Part shown: positions 1-9,033 of the stretch, piece after piece
How the letters are laid out: each line of letters opens with the position of its first letter
Position numbering within the stretch: the stretch's first letter is position 1
Assembly (NCBI RefSeq): GCF_003129565.1
Contig: NZ_QETF01000013.1
Coordinates: 1 to 64,000, forward strand
Source of the DNA: Salibaculum griseiflavum
GTDB taxonomy: Bacteria; Pseudomonadota; Alphaproteobacteria; Rhodobacterales; Rhodobacteraceae
Direction: 5' to 3'
Length of the DNA stretch: 64,000 nucleotides
The notes under the pieces: model-generated
Databases searched by the model: none
What the model saw: the letters and a program-made list of their open reading frames with translations, nothing else
Told to the model about the DNA's origin: nothing
Made by a program: the position numbers and the translations under genes

Positions 1-61
1 TGGGGAAGAAGGGCTCAAGACGCGCCATCTGCGCCTCCGTCAGCCAGAAAAGATCAGACAT
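1..61 (-). CDS. IS5 family transposase, N-terminal 20 residues only
   Basis: The minus strand from the ATG at 61 reads MSDLFWLTEAQMARLEPFFP and then leaves the window. This is the characteristic start of IS5-family transposases common in Rhodobacteraceae. The catalytic DDE residues lie outside the window, so integrity cannot be judged. About 45 bp separate the start from the probable element end. Confidence 0.8.
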   Translation of the reverse strand, partial: MSDLFWLTEAQMARLEPFFP

Positions 62-124
62 GGTCACCGCTCGTTTTTCGAACCGTGAATCACGCCGAAA
101 TGCGGAAATCAATGGGTCCTGACC
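1..124 (-). mobile_element. IS5-family insertion sequence, terminal part cut by window edge
   Basis: The minus strand carries the 5' end of an IS5-type transposase at 1-61, and upstream of it the probable element end. Read on the minus strand, the end begins near 124 with GGTCAGGACCCATTGATTT. The flanking CTAA at 125-128 fits the YTAR target that IS5-family elements usually duplicate. The element interrupts a subtilisin-like gene whose 5' part lies at 125-828. The rest of the IS and the second target copy lie to the left, outside the window. The exact edge (one or two bases) is inferred. Confidence 0.75.
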
Positions 125-828
125 CTAAGGGCATCGAGATAGGTGCCGCTTTCCACCCCGGCACTGAAGCTGTCATAGGTTTGTTGGGTCACCTCCATAT
201 TCGTGAAACCCCAGGAATTGTTCAATGCGATAGCGCCCTGCTGCGCCGCAACTCTCGCCGTCTCAGCAAGTTGACCGTAGGAATCGAAATCACCCAAAAT
301 CAGGTCGGCCCCAGGAGCGACGCCGATCATGCTGCCAGAGGCCCCGGCGGCAATGGATGCGACCGCAGTGCCATGTCCATCGACCACGTCGCTGAGGTCC
401 GTGACCACCTTGCCGTCGAAGACCTCATGAGACAGAAGGTATCCCCCATCAGAGAATGCGATGACCTCTCCGGAGCCGGTCAGGCCGCTCGCATGTGCGT
501 AGTGAACCCCAGCATGTTTCAATGGATCACTCAGCAGGACAACATCGATGCCTTCCTCGAACACTTGATTGCCATTACGATCCACCCACCACTCGCCATC
601 GGCAACCTGAAGCAGATACCTTGGATCGTTCTCGATCAAATCCAGTGCTGCATCTCGGAAGGCGTCGAAGTTCTCCACGTAGTAGGAGGAAAGGATTGAA
701 CCTGCGCTCGGCGGATCTTGACTGTCCAGATCTCCAGCGCCGTCACCTTCACTGCCCGACTGACAGGCCGAGAGCAGAGTGACCGCAAAGGCAGCGAGAA
801 TTGGCAGATTTGATCGAGGGACCATCAT
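109..828 (-). pseudogene. S8 (subtilisin-like) serine peptidase lipoprotein, 5' part, interrupted by IS
   Basis: Best start is the ATG at 828 or 825, giving a lipoprotein signal peptide ending in the lipobox LLSACQ. A longer upstream frame reaching 957 would bury the signal peptide. After a linker the frame carries subtilisin landmarks: the Asp motif IAFSDGG, the His motif DGHGTAVASIAAG, and NNSWG. The Ser motif is missing because the frame enters the IS near residue 234 and stops after LRVRTH at 109. The 3' half should lie beyond the IS. This copy should yield no active protease. It lies upstream of and divergent from the UDP-glucose dehydrogenase gene. Confidence 0.8.
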
Positions 829-1049
829 CCCGAGACAATCGCCGACAATTCGCATCGGTTCAAGTATGGCGCACGCCAGGAGGATAAGTTTCGCGCTTGT
901 CGCGCCGCAGAGCGTCCGCGGCCGACGGACGGCAATTCCCTGTTGCTGATCGAACAATGGTAGCCGCGAGGATCCCGTGATTGCCCGGACGCGTTGACAG
1001 AGCCCAGCCCATGGTCGAATACCGGGCGTGAACGGTTTGGAGCAGTTTC

Positions 1050-2372
1050 ATGAAGATCGCGGTCGTCGGCACCGGTTATGTGGGCCTTGTCTCGGGTGTG
1101 TGTTTTTCGGATTTCGGGCATGAGGTGGTTTGCGTCGACAAGGACGCCGACAAGGTCGCACGACTGAAATCCGGTGAGGTTCCGATCTACGAGCCCGGCC
1201 TCGACGAGCTGATCGCGAAGAATACCGAGGCCGGACGTCTGTCCTTCACCACCGATCTGACCGAAGCGCTGGAGGGGGCAGAGGCTGCTTTTATCGCCGT
1301 CGGCACCCCGACCCGGCGCGGCGACGGTCATGCCGACCTGACCTACGTAATGGCCGTGGCCGAGGAAATCGCGCAGACGGCGAAGGATTACATCGTCATC
1401 GTCACCAAGTCGACGGTGCCGGTCGGAACCAACCGCAAGGTCAAGCAGGTTGTTCAAAAGGCCAACCCGGACCTTGATTTCGACGTAGCCTCGAACCCCG
1501 AATTCCTGCGCGAAGGCGCGGCCATCGACGATTTCATGCGCCCCGACCGGGTGGTTGTCGGGGTCCAGACCGACCGCGCCGCCGATGTCATGGCCGAGAT
1601 CTACCGCCCGCTTTTCCTGCGTGATTTCCCCATCGTCACCACCGATCTGGAAAGCGCCGAGATGATCAAATACGCGGCCAATGCCTTCCTCGCGACCAAG
1701 ATCACCTTCATCAACGAGATGGCCGCCCTGTGCGAGAAGGTCGGGGCCGACATCAAGCAGGTCAGCAAGGGGATGGGTCTGGACGGGCGCATCGGCAACA
1801 AGTTCCTGCATGCCGGGCCCGGCTATGGCGGATCGTGCTTTCCCAAGGACACCAAGGCGTTGGCCCGGATCGGCCAGGAACATGCCGCGCCGATGCAAAT
1901 CACCGAGACCGTCATCAAGGTGAACGAGGAAACCAAGCGCCGCATGATCGACAAGCTGCTGGACCTGTGCGACGGCAGTTTCAACGGAAAGCTGATCGCG
2001 GTCCTGGGCGTGACCTTCAAGCCCAATACAGACGACATGCGCGACGCCCCGTCCTTGTCCATCGTGCCCGCGCTGGTGGGTGGCGGGGCCAAGGTGCGCG
2101 TCACGGACCCGCAGGGCCGGCACGAAGGCGAGGCGCTCCTGCCCGGTGTGAACTGGGTCGAGGATGCCTACAAGGCCGCGCGAAAAGCCGACCTCGTGGT
2201 CATCCTGACCGAGTGGAACGAGTTCCGCGGGCTCGACCTCAAGAAGATCGCCCGCCACATGAACACGCCCCGCCTGGCCGATCTGCGCAACATCTACTCC
2301 GTGAAGGACGCCAAGCGCGCCGGGTTCGAACGCTACGATTCCATCGGCCGCGCACCGCTTGAGACAAATTAG
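1050..2372 (+). CDS. ugd: UDP-glucose 6-dehydrogenase
   Basis: 440 residues, full family length. It oxidises UDP-glucose to UDP-glucuronate with two NAD+, in the cytoplasm. The N-terminal Rossmann motif GTGYVGLV and the following VDKD are clear. The catalytic cysteine lies in GPGYGGSCFPKDTKAL, and the C-terminal UDP-binding domain is complete. It is followed by an RTX protein gene and lies close to a GDP-mannose enzyme and a UDP-glucuronate 4-epimerase. The likely role is therefore precursor supply for an exopolysaccharide or LPS containing uronic acid. Confidence 0.95.
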   Translation: MKIAVVGTGYVGLVSGVCFSDFGHEVVCVDKDADKVARLKSGEVPIYEPGLDELIAKNTEAGRLSFTTDLTEALEGAEAAFIAVGTPTRRGDGHADLTYVMAVAEEIAQTAKDYIVIVTKSTVPVGTNRKVKQVVQKANPDLDFDVASNPEFLREGAAIDDFMRPDRVVVGVQTDRAADVMAEIYRPLFLRDFPIVTTDLESAEMIKYAANAFLATKITFINEMAALCEKVGADIKQVSKGMGLDGRIGNKFLHAGPGYGGSCFPKDTKALARIGQEHAAPMQITETVIKVNEETKRRMIDKLLDLCDGSFNGKLIAVLGVTFKPNTDDMRDAPSLSIVPALVGGGAKVRVTDPQGRHEGEALLPGVNWVEDAYKAARKADLVVILTEWNEFRGLDLKKIARHMNTPRLADLRNIYSVKDAKRAGFERYDSIGRAPLETN

Positions 2373-2466
2373 AACCAAGCGTCGAGAGCGCGCCACAATC
2401 GCGGCGCATCCCCGGCACTAGGCCTTGGCAAACCCGATCTGGGTCAATCCGGTGAGGGGGTTCGGC

Positions 2467-3954
2467 ATGGCCGAATTGGAACACGTGACGACGATCACAG
2501 CGGGGCCGCATGACATTGGCCTCGTCGCGCTTGAGATCGCCTGGATTTCCGGCACACCCTATCTCTTGACTGGGTCAGAGATCGATGGCGGCCTTGTTTC
2601 CTACGCGATCTCGACCAGCGGGCTGACCTACACGGACCATGAGAGCCAGGGCCCGAATAGCGGCACCGCCGGCCTGAGTGATATCGACGTGGTCGACATC
2701 AACGGACAGCCCGTGCTGATCCCCTCCGGGCGTGCCGATGACAACACGGCCCTGCATGTTCTGGACCCCGCCGGCGCGTTCGACGGCTTTTTCCTGCCCG
2801 ATGATGCTGCGGGGTGGCTTTCAGGCACCGAGGTCGCGACCACCGCCAGCGTTCTCGGCACGACGTTCGTCATAACCAGCCAATGGGGCCAACCCGATCT
2901 TCATGTCTTTTCCATCGGGTCGGACCTTAAGCTCGACCTGACCCATTCGACCTCCACATCGGATACGCCTGCTGCGTCGGATGTCACCGATCTTGAAACC
3001 ATCACCATCGGCGACAGGGCTTTCGTGTTTTCACTTTCAGGAAGCGACGGGACGATCACGACCCACTGGCTCGGCCACCTGGGCGACATGCGTCTGATGG
3101 GCGTTATTGGGCCAGATCAGGGGCTGTGGGTTTCGGCCCCCACCGCCTTGGCCACGGCCGAGGTCGGCGACCTGGGGCTCCTGATTGTCGGCGCGGCGGG
3201 CAGCAACAGTCTCAGCGTGGTCAGCGTCGGGCCTTATGGCGAAACCACCGTCCTGTCACATTACCTGGACAGCCGCGACACGCGGTTCGGAGGCGTCCAG
3301 GCCGTCGAAACATTCGAGATCGGCAACCGGAGCTTCGTCATCGCGGGGGGCGGCGATGACGGGCTTTCGGTGTTCGAGATCCTGCCCGGCGGCGCGCTTT
3401 ACCATCTCGACACGATCGCGGATCAGACCGATACAACCCTGATGAACCTGTCTGCTATCGCCGTGGCCGTTCTGGATGGCGTTGCCCAGATATTCGCCAG
3501 CGGCAGCGATGAAGGCGTTACGCAATTCGCGCTGGACCTGTCGGACCTGTCGGACAGCCAGATCGGCAGCGATCAGAGCGATGTAATCTCGGGCGATGGT
3601 GGACAGAACCTGCTGGCCGGGATGGCCGGTGACGACACCCTGTCCGCCGGCGGCGGCGATGACCGCCTGATCGATGGATCGGGACAGGACACCCTTTTCG
3701 GCGGCGCCCGAGCGGATGTCTTCATCTTCGTCGCCGACGGCGAACACGACATGATCGCGGATTTTGAGAACGGTACGGACTCGATCCACCTGGGCGAGAT
3801 TCCCATGCTGTACGGCTTCGACCAATTGACCCTGACCCCCCAAGGCGATGGCGTGCACCTGGCCTTCGGCGACGAAACCCTGTTGATCATGCCCGACAGC
3901 GGAACCCTGGAGGTGTCGGATCTGACAGCCGATGATTTCATCTTCGGCTTCTGA
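2467..3954 (+). CDS. Secreted beta-propeller-like protein with C-terminal RTX calcium-binding repeats
   Basis: 495 residues from the ATG at 2467. This start is preferred over an in-frame TTG at 2425 because GAGGGGG lies about six bases upstream of it. Residues 1-370 contain repeated blades of the kind GD..FVF..SGSDGTI and NRSFVIAGGGDDGLSVFEIL, as in lactonase/WD-like propellers. Residues about 375-440 hold glycine/aspartate nonapeptides (MAGDDTLSAGGGDDRL, GQDTLFGGARADVF) typical of RTX proteins. There is no signal peptide, and the C-terminus is acidic/hydrophobic, as expected for type I secretion. No ABC exporter genes are visible here. Its stop abuts the stop of the converging manC gene. Ligand or enzymatic function is unknown. 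Confidence 0.8.
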   Translation: MAELEHVTTITAGPHDIGLVALEIAWISGTPYLLTGSEIDGGLVSYAISTSGLTYTDHESQGPNSGTAGLSDIDVVDINGQPVLIPSGRADDNTALHVLDPAGAFDGFFLPDDAAGWLSGTEVATTASVLGTTFVITSQWGQPDLHVFSIGSDLKLDLTHSTSTSDTPAASDVTDLETITIGDRAFVFSLSGSDGTITTHWLGHLGDMRLMGVIGPDQGLWVSAPTALATAEVGDLGLLIVGAAGSNSLSVVSVGPYGETTVLSHYLDSRDTRFGGVQAVETFEIGNRSFVIAGGGDDGLSVFEILPGGALYHLDTIADQTDTTLMNLSAIAVAVLDGVAQIFASGSDEGVTQFALDLSDLSDSQIGSDQSDVISGDGGQNLLAGMAGDDTLSAGGGDDRLIDGSGQDTLFGGARADVFIFVADGEHDMIADFENGTDSIHLGEIPMLYGFDQLTLTPQGDGVHLAFGDETLLIMPDSGTLEVSDLTADDFIFGF

Positions 3955-5364
3955 TCAGCTGCGGCTGTAGACATCCTCATGCCGGATGATGTCGTCTTCG
4001 CCCAGATAGGCGCCCGTCTGCACCTCGATCAGGGTCAGACCAACCTTGCCGGGATTGGCCAGGCGATGCACGGCGCCTTGCGGGACATAGATCGACTGGT
4101 TCTCGAACACCATTCGCACGTCATCCCCCACGGTCACCTCGGCGCTGCCCTCGACGACGATCCAGTGTTCGGCCCGGTGCACATGGCTTTGCAGGGACAA
4201 GCGGCCGCCGGGATGAACAAAGATGCGCTTGACCTGGAATCGCGGGCCAAGGGCCAGGCTTTCGAACCATCCCCATGGGCGATGATCGCGCGTAAAGGTA
4301 TCTGCCTGGGGCGCTTCGCGATCTCGAAGCACCTCGACCACCTGTTTCACGTCCTGGCTGCGGCTACGATCTGCGACCAGCACCGCGTCGGGCATGGCCA
4401 CAGCCACGATATTGTCCAATCCCAATCCCACCAGGGCCTGACCTTCGCCCTCGCTCCAGAGCAGGCTGTCGCGGCAATCAATGGCGGTGACATCGCCGGA
4501 ACCGGCTACGCCGTCCGCATCGGCATGGGTGATGCGCACGGCTTCCCAATCACCGAGGTCCGTCCATTTCCCGGGGAAAGGCACGACAACAAGATCCTTG
4601 GTCTTTTCCATGATCGCGTAATCGATGCTGACCTTGCGCACCTCGCCCCAGGCCCCGGCCTCCGGCCGCAGGAACCCAAGGTCCGGGCGGGCCTTGTCCA
4701 ATGATGCCTGCACCGGCTCGACCAGGTCCGGGGCATGGACGGCGAAGGCCTCCAGCAAGGTGCCGACTCGCATCAGGAAAATGCCCGCATTCCAAAGGTA
4801 GCGCCCCGTTGCCAGCATCTCCTCGGCGCGGGCCTTGTCGGGCTTTTCGACAAATCGCACCAGGGGCCGCGCACGGGTGTCTTCGGCGGCATCATGCAGT
4901 TCGAGATAACCATAGCCGGTTTCGGCACGATCCGGGGCAATGCCGAAGGTGACGATCCGGCCCTCACGCGCCGACACGGCGCCCTCGTCCACGGCAGCGC
5001 GGAACGCCGCCGCATCGGGAATCGCGTGATCGGACGGTGCGACCAGCATCAGCCGGTCGGGATCGTCAGCCAATGACAGGGCGGCCAGCAGGATTGCGGC
5101 CGCAGTATCGCGCCCTTCGGGTTCCACGAAAACCGTCTCCGGCGGGATACCGATTTCGCCCAGCTGTTCGGTGACGATGAAACGGAAGGCCTCGGAGGTG
5201 ACGACCACGGGGCGCCCCATGCCGGCCCCCGACAGTCGTGTCACGGTATCTTGGAACAACGACTGCGCACCACCAAAGGCCGCGAATTGCTTCGGATAGC
5301 TTTTGCGCGACAGCGGCCAGAGCCGGGTGCCAGAACCGCCTGCCAGAATGACCGGAGTAATCAC
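3955..5364 (-). CDS. manC: Mannose-1-phosphate guanylyltransferase / mannose-6-phosphate isomerase
   Basis: 469 residues, typical length of the bifunctional type II enzyme (also called xanB, algA or cpsB). The N-terminal nucleotidyltransferase has GGSGTRLWPLSRKSYPKQF and FVEKP, and GKWTDLGDW lies near residue 265. The C-terminal cupin carries the metal-binding QSHVHRAEHWIVVEG. It converts fructose-6-P to mannose-6-P and mannose-1-P to GDP-mannose for exopolysaccharide or LPS. It is divergent from the epimerase at 5506 across a 141-bp gap and convergent with the RTX gene with no spacer. Confidence 0.95.
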   Translation of the reverse strand: MITPVILAGGSGTRLWPLSRKSYPKQFAAFGGAQSLFQDTVTRLSGAGMGRPVVVTSEAFRFIVTEQLGEIGIPPETVFVEPEGRDTAAAILLAALSLADDPDRLMLVAPSDHAIPDAAAFRAAVDEGAVSAREGRIVTFGIAPDRAETGYGYLELHDAAEDTRARPLVRFVEKPDKARAEEMLATGRYLWNAGIFLMRVGTLLEAFAVHAPDLVEPVQASLDKARPDLGFLRPEAGAWGEVRKVSIDYAIMEKTKDLVVVPFPGKWTDLGDWEAVRITHADADGVAGSGDVTAIDCRDSLLWSEGEGQALVGLGLDNIVAVAMPDAVLVADRSRSQDVKQVVEVLRDREAPQADTFTRDHRPWGWFESLALGPRFQVKRIFVHPGGRLSLQSHVHRAEHWIVVEGSAEVTVGDDVRMVFENQSIYVPQGAVHRLANPGKVGLTLIEVQTGAYLGEDDIIRHEDVYSRS

Positions 5365-5505
5365 GTTTCCTCCTCCGTTATGATGCGCCGGGGCGCGCAG
5401 GTGATAGCCTGGCCCGACTGCAACAGGCCGTTTTGGGGTTCGTTAGCATGTTGCAAATGGATTTGGCACCTATAGACGTGATGCAAACACGATTTCGGAG
5501 GGGTC

Positions 5506-6513
5506 ATGGCCAAGGCGCTTGTCACCGGGTCTGCCGGGTTCATCGGCTATCACCTGTCGCGGCTTTTGCTGGACGAGGGGATCGAGGTCATCGGGCTGGA
5601 TGCCATGACCGATTATTACGACGTTCGACTCAAGGAACGGCGGCAGGCGAATCTTCTGCAATCGGCAGGGTTTCGGGCGGTGAATGACCGGCTGGAAACC
5701 GAGGGCCTGTTACACGATCTTCTGGCCGAGGAACGGCCCGATTTCGTCATCCACCTTGCCGCGCAGGCCGGGGTGCGTTACTCCATCGAGGAACCGCGCT
5801 CTTACGTGGATGCCAATATCATAGGCACCTTCAACCTGTTGGAAGCAGTGCGGGCGACGCCGGTGAAGCACCTGCTGATGGCGTCGACCTCGTCGGTCTA
5901 CGGGGCCAACACAGACATGCCCTATGCCGAGACGCACAAAGCCGACACCCAGATGTCCTTCTATGCGGCAACCAAGAAGGCGAACGAGGCAATGGGCCAT
6001 TCCTATGCCCATCTCTACGGCATTCCGACGACCATGTTCCGGTTCTTCACGGTCTACGGGCCTTGGGGGCGGCCCGACATGGCCTTGTTCAAGTTCACCA
6101 AGGCAATCCTGAACGGCGACCCGATCGACGTGTACAACCACGGGGGCATGCGCCGCGATTTCACCTATGTCACCGACCTTGTGCGTGGGATCCGGCTGTT
6201 GATGGACGCCACGCCCGAACGCTCCGAGGGTGAGGTTGCAGAGGGCGACAGCCTGTCACCGGTCGCCCCCTATCGCGTGGTCAATATCGGCAACTCGGAA
6301 CCGGTCCAGTTGATGGCCTTCATCGAGGCGGTCGAGGCCGCCACGGGCCGGACCGCCGAAAAGAACTTCATGGACATGCAGCCGGGTGACGTGCCTGCGA
6401 CCTGGGCGGATGGAACCTTGTTGAAGGATCTGACCGGTTATCGCCCGCAAACCCCGGTGACAGAGGGCGTGGCGCAATTCGTAGCCTGGTACAGGGATTA
6501 TTACGCGGTCTGA
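5506..6513 (+). CDS. NAD-dependent UDP-glucuronate 4-epimerase (SDR family)
   Basis: 335 residues. The cofactor motif GSAGFIG is at the N-terminus. The SDR catalytic Ser and YxxxK appear in STSSVYG and SFYAATKKANE. FRFFTVYGPWGRPDMA is the hallmark of the UDP-GlcA/CapD-like 4-epimerase group. It probably makes UDP-galacturonate from the product of Ugd. GGAGGGG lies only two bases from the ATG. The 3' end overlaps the converging flavoprotein gene by 13 bp. Members acting on other UDP-hexuronates or UDP-hexoses look alike, so the substrate is an inference. Confidence 0.88.
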   Translation: MAKALVTGSAGFIGYHLSRLLLDEGIEVIGLDAMTDYYDVRLKERRQANLLQSAGFRAVNDRLETEGLLHDLLAEERPDFVIHLAAQAGVRYSIEEPRSYVDANIIGTFNLLEAVRATPVKHLLMASTSSVYGANTDMPYAETHKADTQMSFYAATKKANEAMGHSYAHLYGIPTTMFRFFTVYGPWGRPDMALFKFTKAILNGDPIDVYNHGGMRRDFTYVTDLVRGIRLLMDATPERSEGEVAEGDSLSPVAPYRVVNIGNSEPVQLMAFIEAVEAATGRTAEKNFMDMQPGDVPATWADGTLLKDLTGYRPQTPVTEGVAQFVAWYRDYYAV

Positions 6514-7667
6514 GCAAGGTGCTTGGCAGCCGCCCGACCCGCCCAGCGCCCCGTCGCCATGCAGGCGGTCAGGAGGTATCCCCCTGTCGGGGCTTCCCAG
6601 TCCAGCATCTCGCCGGCCGCAAAGACTCCGGCCCAGTCGCGTAACATCAGCTCCGGTGTCAGCGCATCGAAACGCACGCCACCCGCCGTCGAGATCGCCT
6701 CGTCCATCGGGCGCAACCCGGCATGCCGGACCGGCAGCGCCTTGACCGTTCTTGTCCATTCGGATCGCGGGAGCCCCGCCCCGCCAGTCATTTCGAAGAA
6801 GAATGCGGCCTTGGCAGGTGGCAGTTTCAGCGTGTTCTTCAGCCAATGCGCCAACCGCGCCTTGGCAGGAAGGCGCGCGGTCAGCGCCGCGGCGTCAAGA
6901 TCGGGCACGAGATCGACAGTCAGGGGCAGGCCCGCCCGCAAGGCCGGGGTCAGGCCGTATACGCCGCCCCCTTCCAGCCCGCGGACGCTGATCACCGCCT
7001 CGCCCCGCGAGGCAAGATCGCCCGCACGCCATTCAACGGCTTTCAGCGGCGCACCCAGATGGGGCGCCATGTGATCGGTCCAATCGACCGCAAGCGCGGC
7101 ATTCGAAGGCGCAAAGGGCGCTACCTCGGAAAGCCAGTCTGCCCAGGCCCCATCCGAGCCAAGCCGCGCCCAGGACGCACCCCCGCAGGCCAGAACAATC
7201 GCGCGCGGATGCAAGGCGACCGGTCCGTCCGGCGTCTCGAATTGCGGCGCACCTGACGGGTCCCAGCCTGTCCAGCGCCAGCGCCGCCGAAGTGTCACCC
7301 CCTGTGCCTCCAACTGGCCCAACCAGGCCCTGAGCAGCGGTGACGCCTTCATGGCCTTGGGAAAGACGCGCCCCGTCGTCCCGGTGAAGAGCGGCTGGCC
7401 CAGCGCCTCGGCCCAGTTCATGACCTCGGGCGGTCCGAACCCTGCCAGGATCGGGCGAAGGACCTCGGCCCGACCGTCATAGGCCGACAGGAACTGCTCG
7501 AGCGGTTCGTTCTTGGTGAGGTTCAGGCCCGACTTGCCCGCCATCAGGAACTTGCGCGCCGGCGATGGCATCGCCTCGGCAATCGTCACGGAGTGGCCCG
7601 CCGCGGCCAGTTCCCCGGCCGCCATCAGGCCCGCTGGCCCGGCCCCGACGATCAGCGCATCGCTCAA
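6501..7667 (-). CDS. TIGR03862 family flavoprotein (BaiN/HI0933-like NAD(P)/FAD-dependent oxidoreductase)
   Basis: 388 residues. The N-terminal dinucleotide fold is VGAGPAGLMAAGELAAAG. The signature AGKSGLNLTKNEP near residue 45 defines the HI0933-like family. The C-terminal FAD motif FAAGEMLDWEAPTGGYLLT is typical of the TIGR03862 branch. The physiological substrate of this branch is unknown. Its start codon overlaps the end of the upstream mechanosensitive channel gene by 4 bp, so the two are probably co-transcribed. Confidence 0.85.
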   Translation of the reverse strand: MSDALIVGAGPAGLMAAGELAAAGHSVTIAEAMPSPARKFLMAGKSGLNLTKNEPLEQFLSAYDGRAEVLRPILAGFGPPEVMNWAEALGQPLFTGTTGRVFPKAMKASPLLRAWLGQLEAQGVTLRRRWRWTGWDPSGAPQFETPDGPVALHPRAIVLACGGASWARLGSDGAWADWLSEVAPFAPSNAALAVDWTDHMAPHLGAPLKAVEWRAGDLASRGEAVISVRGLEGGGVYGLTPALRAGLPLTVDLVPDLDAAALTARLPAKARLAHWLKNTLKLPPAKAAFFFEMTGGAGLPRSEWTRTVKALPVRHAGLRPMDEAISTAGGVRFDALTPELMLRDWAGVFAAGEMLDWEAPTGGYLLTACMATGRWAGRAAAKHLAQTA

Positions 7668-8980
7668 GTCTCGGCCCTGGGGAAACCGCCCTTGATCTCG
7701 ACCACGCGCTGCGGGAACGGGATCTCGATGTCATGGGCCTTGAGGGCGTTCCAGATCGCGAACAAGACCTGGCTGGTATATTTGTGCCGCCCGTCATCAA
7801 TGCCGTTCACCCAGAACTCACAGGCGAAATCGATTCCCGAGTCGCCAAAGCCGCGCAGCTCACAATCGGGGGCCTCCGGCTCGGACAGGACGAAATCCAA
7901 CTCGGCCACCGCCTTTTCGATGATGTCGGGGATCAGGTTGATATCCGTATCATAGCTGACCGAGAAGGGCGCCTCGTAGCGGTTCGCACTGCCCTGGTCG
8001 GAATAGTTCACGACGCGGGTGACGATGAAATCCTCGTTCGGAACCACGATCCAGCGGCCGTCGAAGGTTTCCAGGATCGCCGCCCGCGCGGTCATCTTGA
8101 CGATGGTGCCCGCCTCGCCGCCGTCCAGTTCGACATAGTCGCCAACTGTCGCCTGACCCTCCAGCAGCAGAATGATCCCGGAAATGAAATTCGAAGCGAT
8201 CTTCTGCAGGCCGAAACCGATCCCGACACCGAGCGCACCGGTCAACACGGCCAGCGAGGTCAGCGGGATACCCATGATGTTCATCACCAGCAGGAAGGCG
8301 ATGCCGAAAATGGCGATCTCGGCGGCCTTGGCGGCCAGCTGACGGGTGGCCGGGCGCATGTCCCGCTGTTTCTCGATCAGCGCCACCGATTGGTCATTCG
8401 ACCAGCGCCCGAACCAGAACATCACCGCCGCGACCACGATGAATTGCAGCGCCTTGAGCACCGAGAAGGACAGGTTGCCCAATGGCACGACCGTGGAATC
8501 GAGCCATGTCATCACCGGCCCGATCAGGCCGACGACATAAAGCGCGGCAACGGGAACCAGCACGAACTTGCCCAGAACCTTGAGGAACGGATCCTTCAGC
8601 ATGTCGCGGGCGAAGGCCTGCACTGCGAGGAACAGGAAGACCCGCTTGCCGAAAGCAATGATCGCGCCGGATCCGAACAGCGACCGCGTCACCTGTTCCC
8701 CCACCGCGGTCAGCGCAAAGGCCAATAGCGGCAGCAGAAGGGGCAGAAACAGCAGGACGAACCGCCTGGTCTTGGCAAGGATGTTCACCGCCTCCTCGGG
8801 CGGGGTCAGCAGCTTTTCGATGCGGGGGTTGGCCTTTCGCGTGATCACAAGGGCCGCAAGATAGGCGACGACCAACAGCGTCAGCTGTGACCAGAAGGCG
8901 GGGCTGAGCAACCAATCGCGCGCCACCTCCACCCAACCCATGACCATTGGTCCATACTCATTCCAGATCGACTCGAACAT
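7664..8980 (-). CDS. MscS family mechanosensitive ion channel
   Basis: 438 residues. It starts with about five membrane segments, including SQLTLLVVAYLAALVI and FVLLFLPLLLPLLAFALTAV. The pore-lining TM3 and beta-domain follow: QKIASNFISGIILLLEGQ, VGDYVELDGGEAGTIVKM, IVVPNEDFI. The C-terminal cytosolic domain is complete. It sits in the inner membrane and probably releases solutes on hypo-osmotic shock. The N-terminus is longer than in E. coli MscS, as in mid-size MscS-like channels. It is divergent from the HNH gene with a 52-bp gap. Confidence 0.92.
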   Translation of the reverse strand: MFESIWNEYGPMVMGWVEVARDWLLSPAFWSQLTLLVVAYLAALVITRKANPRIEKLLTPPEEAVNILAKTRRFVLLFLPLLLPLLAFALTAVGEQVTRSLFGSGAIIAFGKRVFLFLAVQAFARDMLKDPFLKVLGKFVLVPVAALYVVGLIGPVMTWLDSTVVPLGNLSFSVLKALQFIVVAAVMFWFGRWSNDQSVALIEKQRDMRPATRQLAAKAAEIAIFGIAFLLVMNIMGIPLTSLAVLTGALGVGIGFGLQKIASNFISGIILLLEGQATVGDYVELDGGEAGTIVKMTARAAILETFDGRWIVVPNEDFIVTRVVNYSDQGSANRYEAPFSVSYDTDINLIPDIIEKAVAELDFVLSEPEAPDCELRGFGDSGIDFACEFWVNGIDDGRHKYTSQVLFAIWNALKAHDIEIPFPQRVVEIKGGFPRAET

Positions 8981-8998
8981 GGTTTACCCCTTGAACCC

Positions 8999-9033
8999 TT
9001 GGCGTATCGGGACAGGGTCTTACACTAGCTTCA
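8999..9033 (+). promoter_or_regulatory. Predicted sigma70-type promoter giving a leaderless HNH mRNA
   Basis: TTGGCG at 8999-9004 and TACACT at 9021-9026 are spaced 16 bp apart, each four of six to consensus. The expected transcription start, six to eight bases after the -10, falls on the ATG at 9033. No Shine-Dalgarno is present before that ATG (CTAGCTTC). Confidence 0.5.

Noticed and set aside
825-2396. A 523-codon open frame antisense to ugd
   Set aside because: Its translation has no domain logic, while the other strand encodes a complete UDP-glucose dehydrogenase. Long antisense frames are expected in GC-rich DNA.
5451-5476. TTGCAA / TATAGA as a promoter of the UDP-glucuronate epimerase gene
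   Set aside because: The spacer is only 14 bp, too short for a sigma70 promoter, so no promoter was annotated there.
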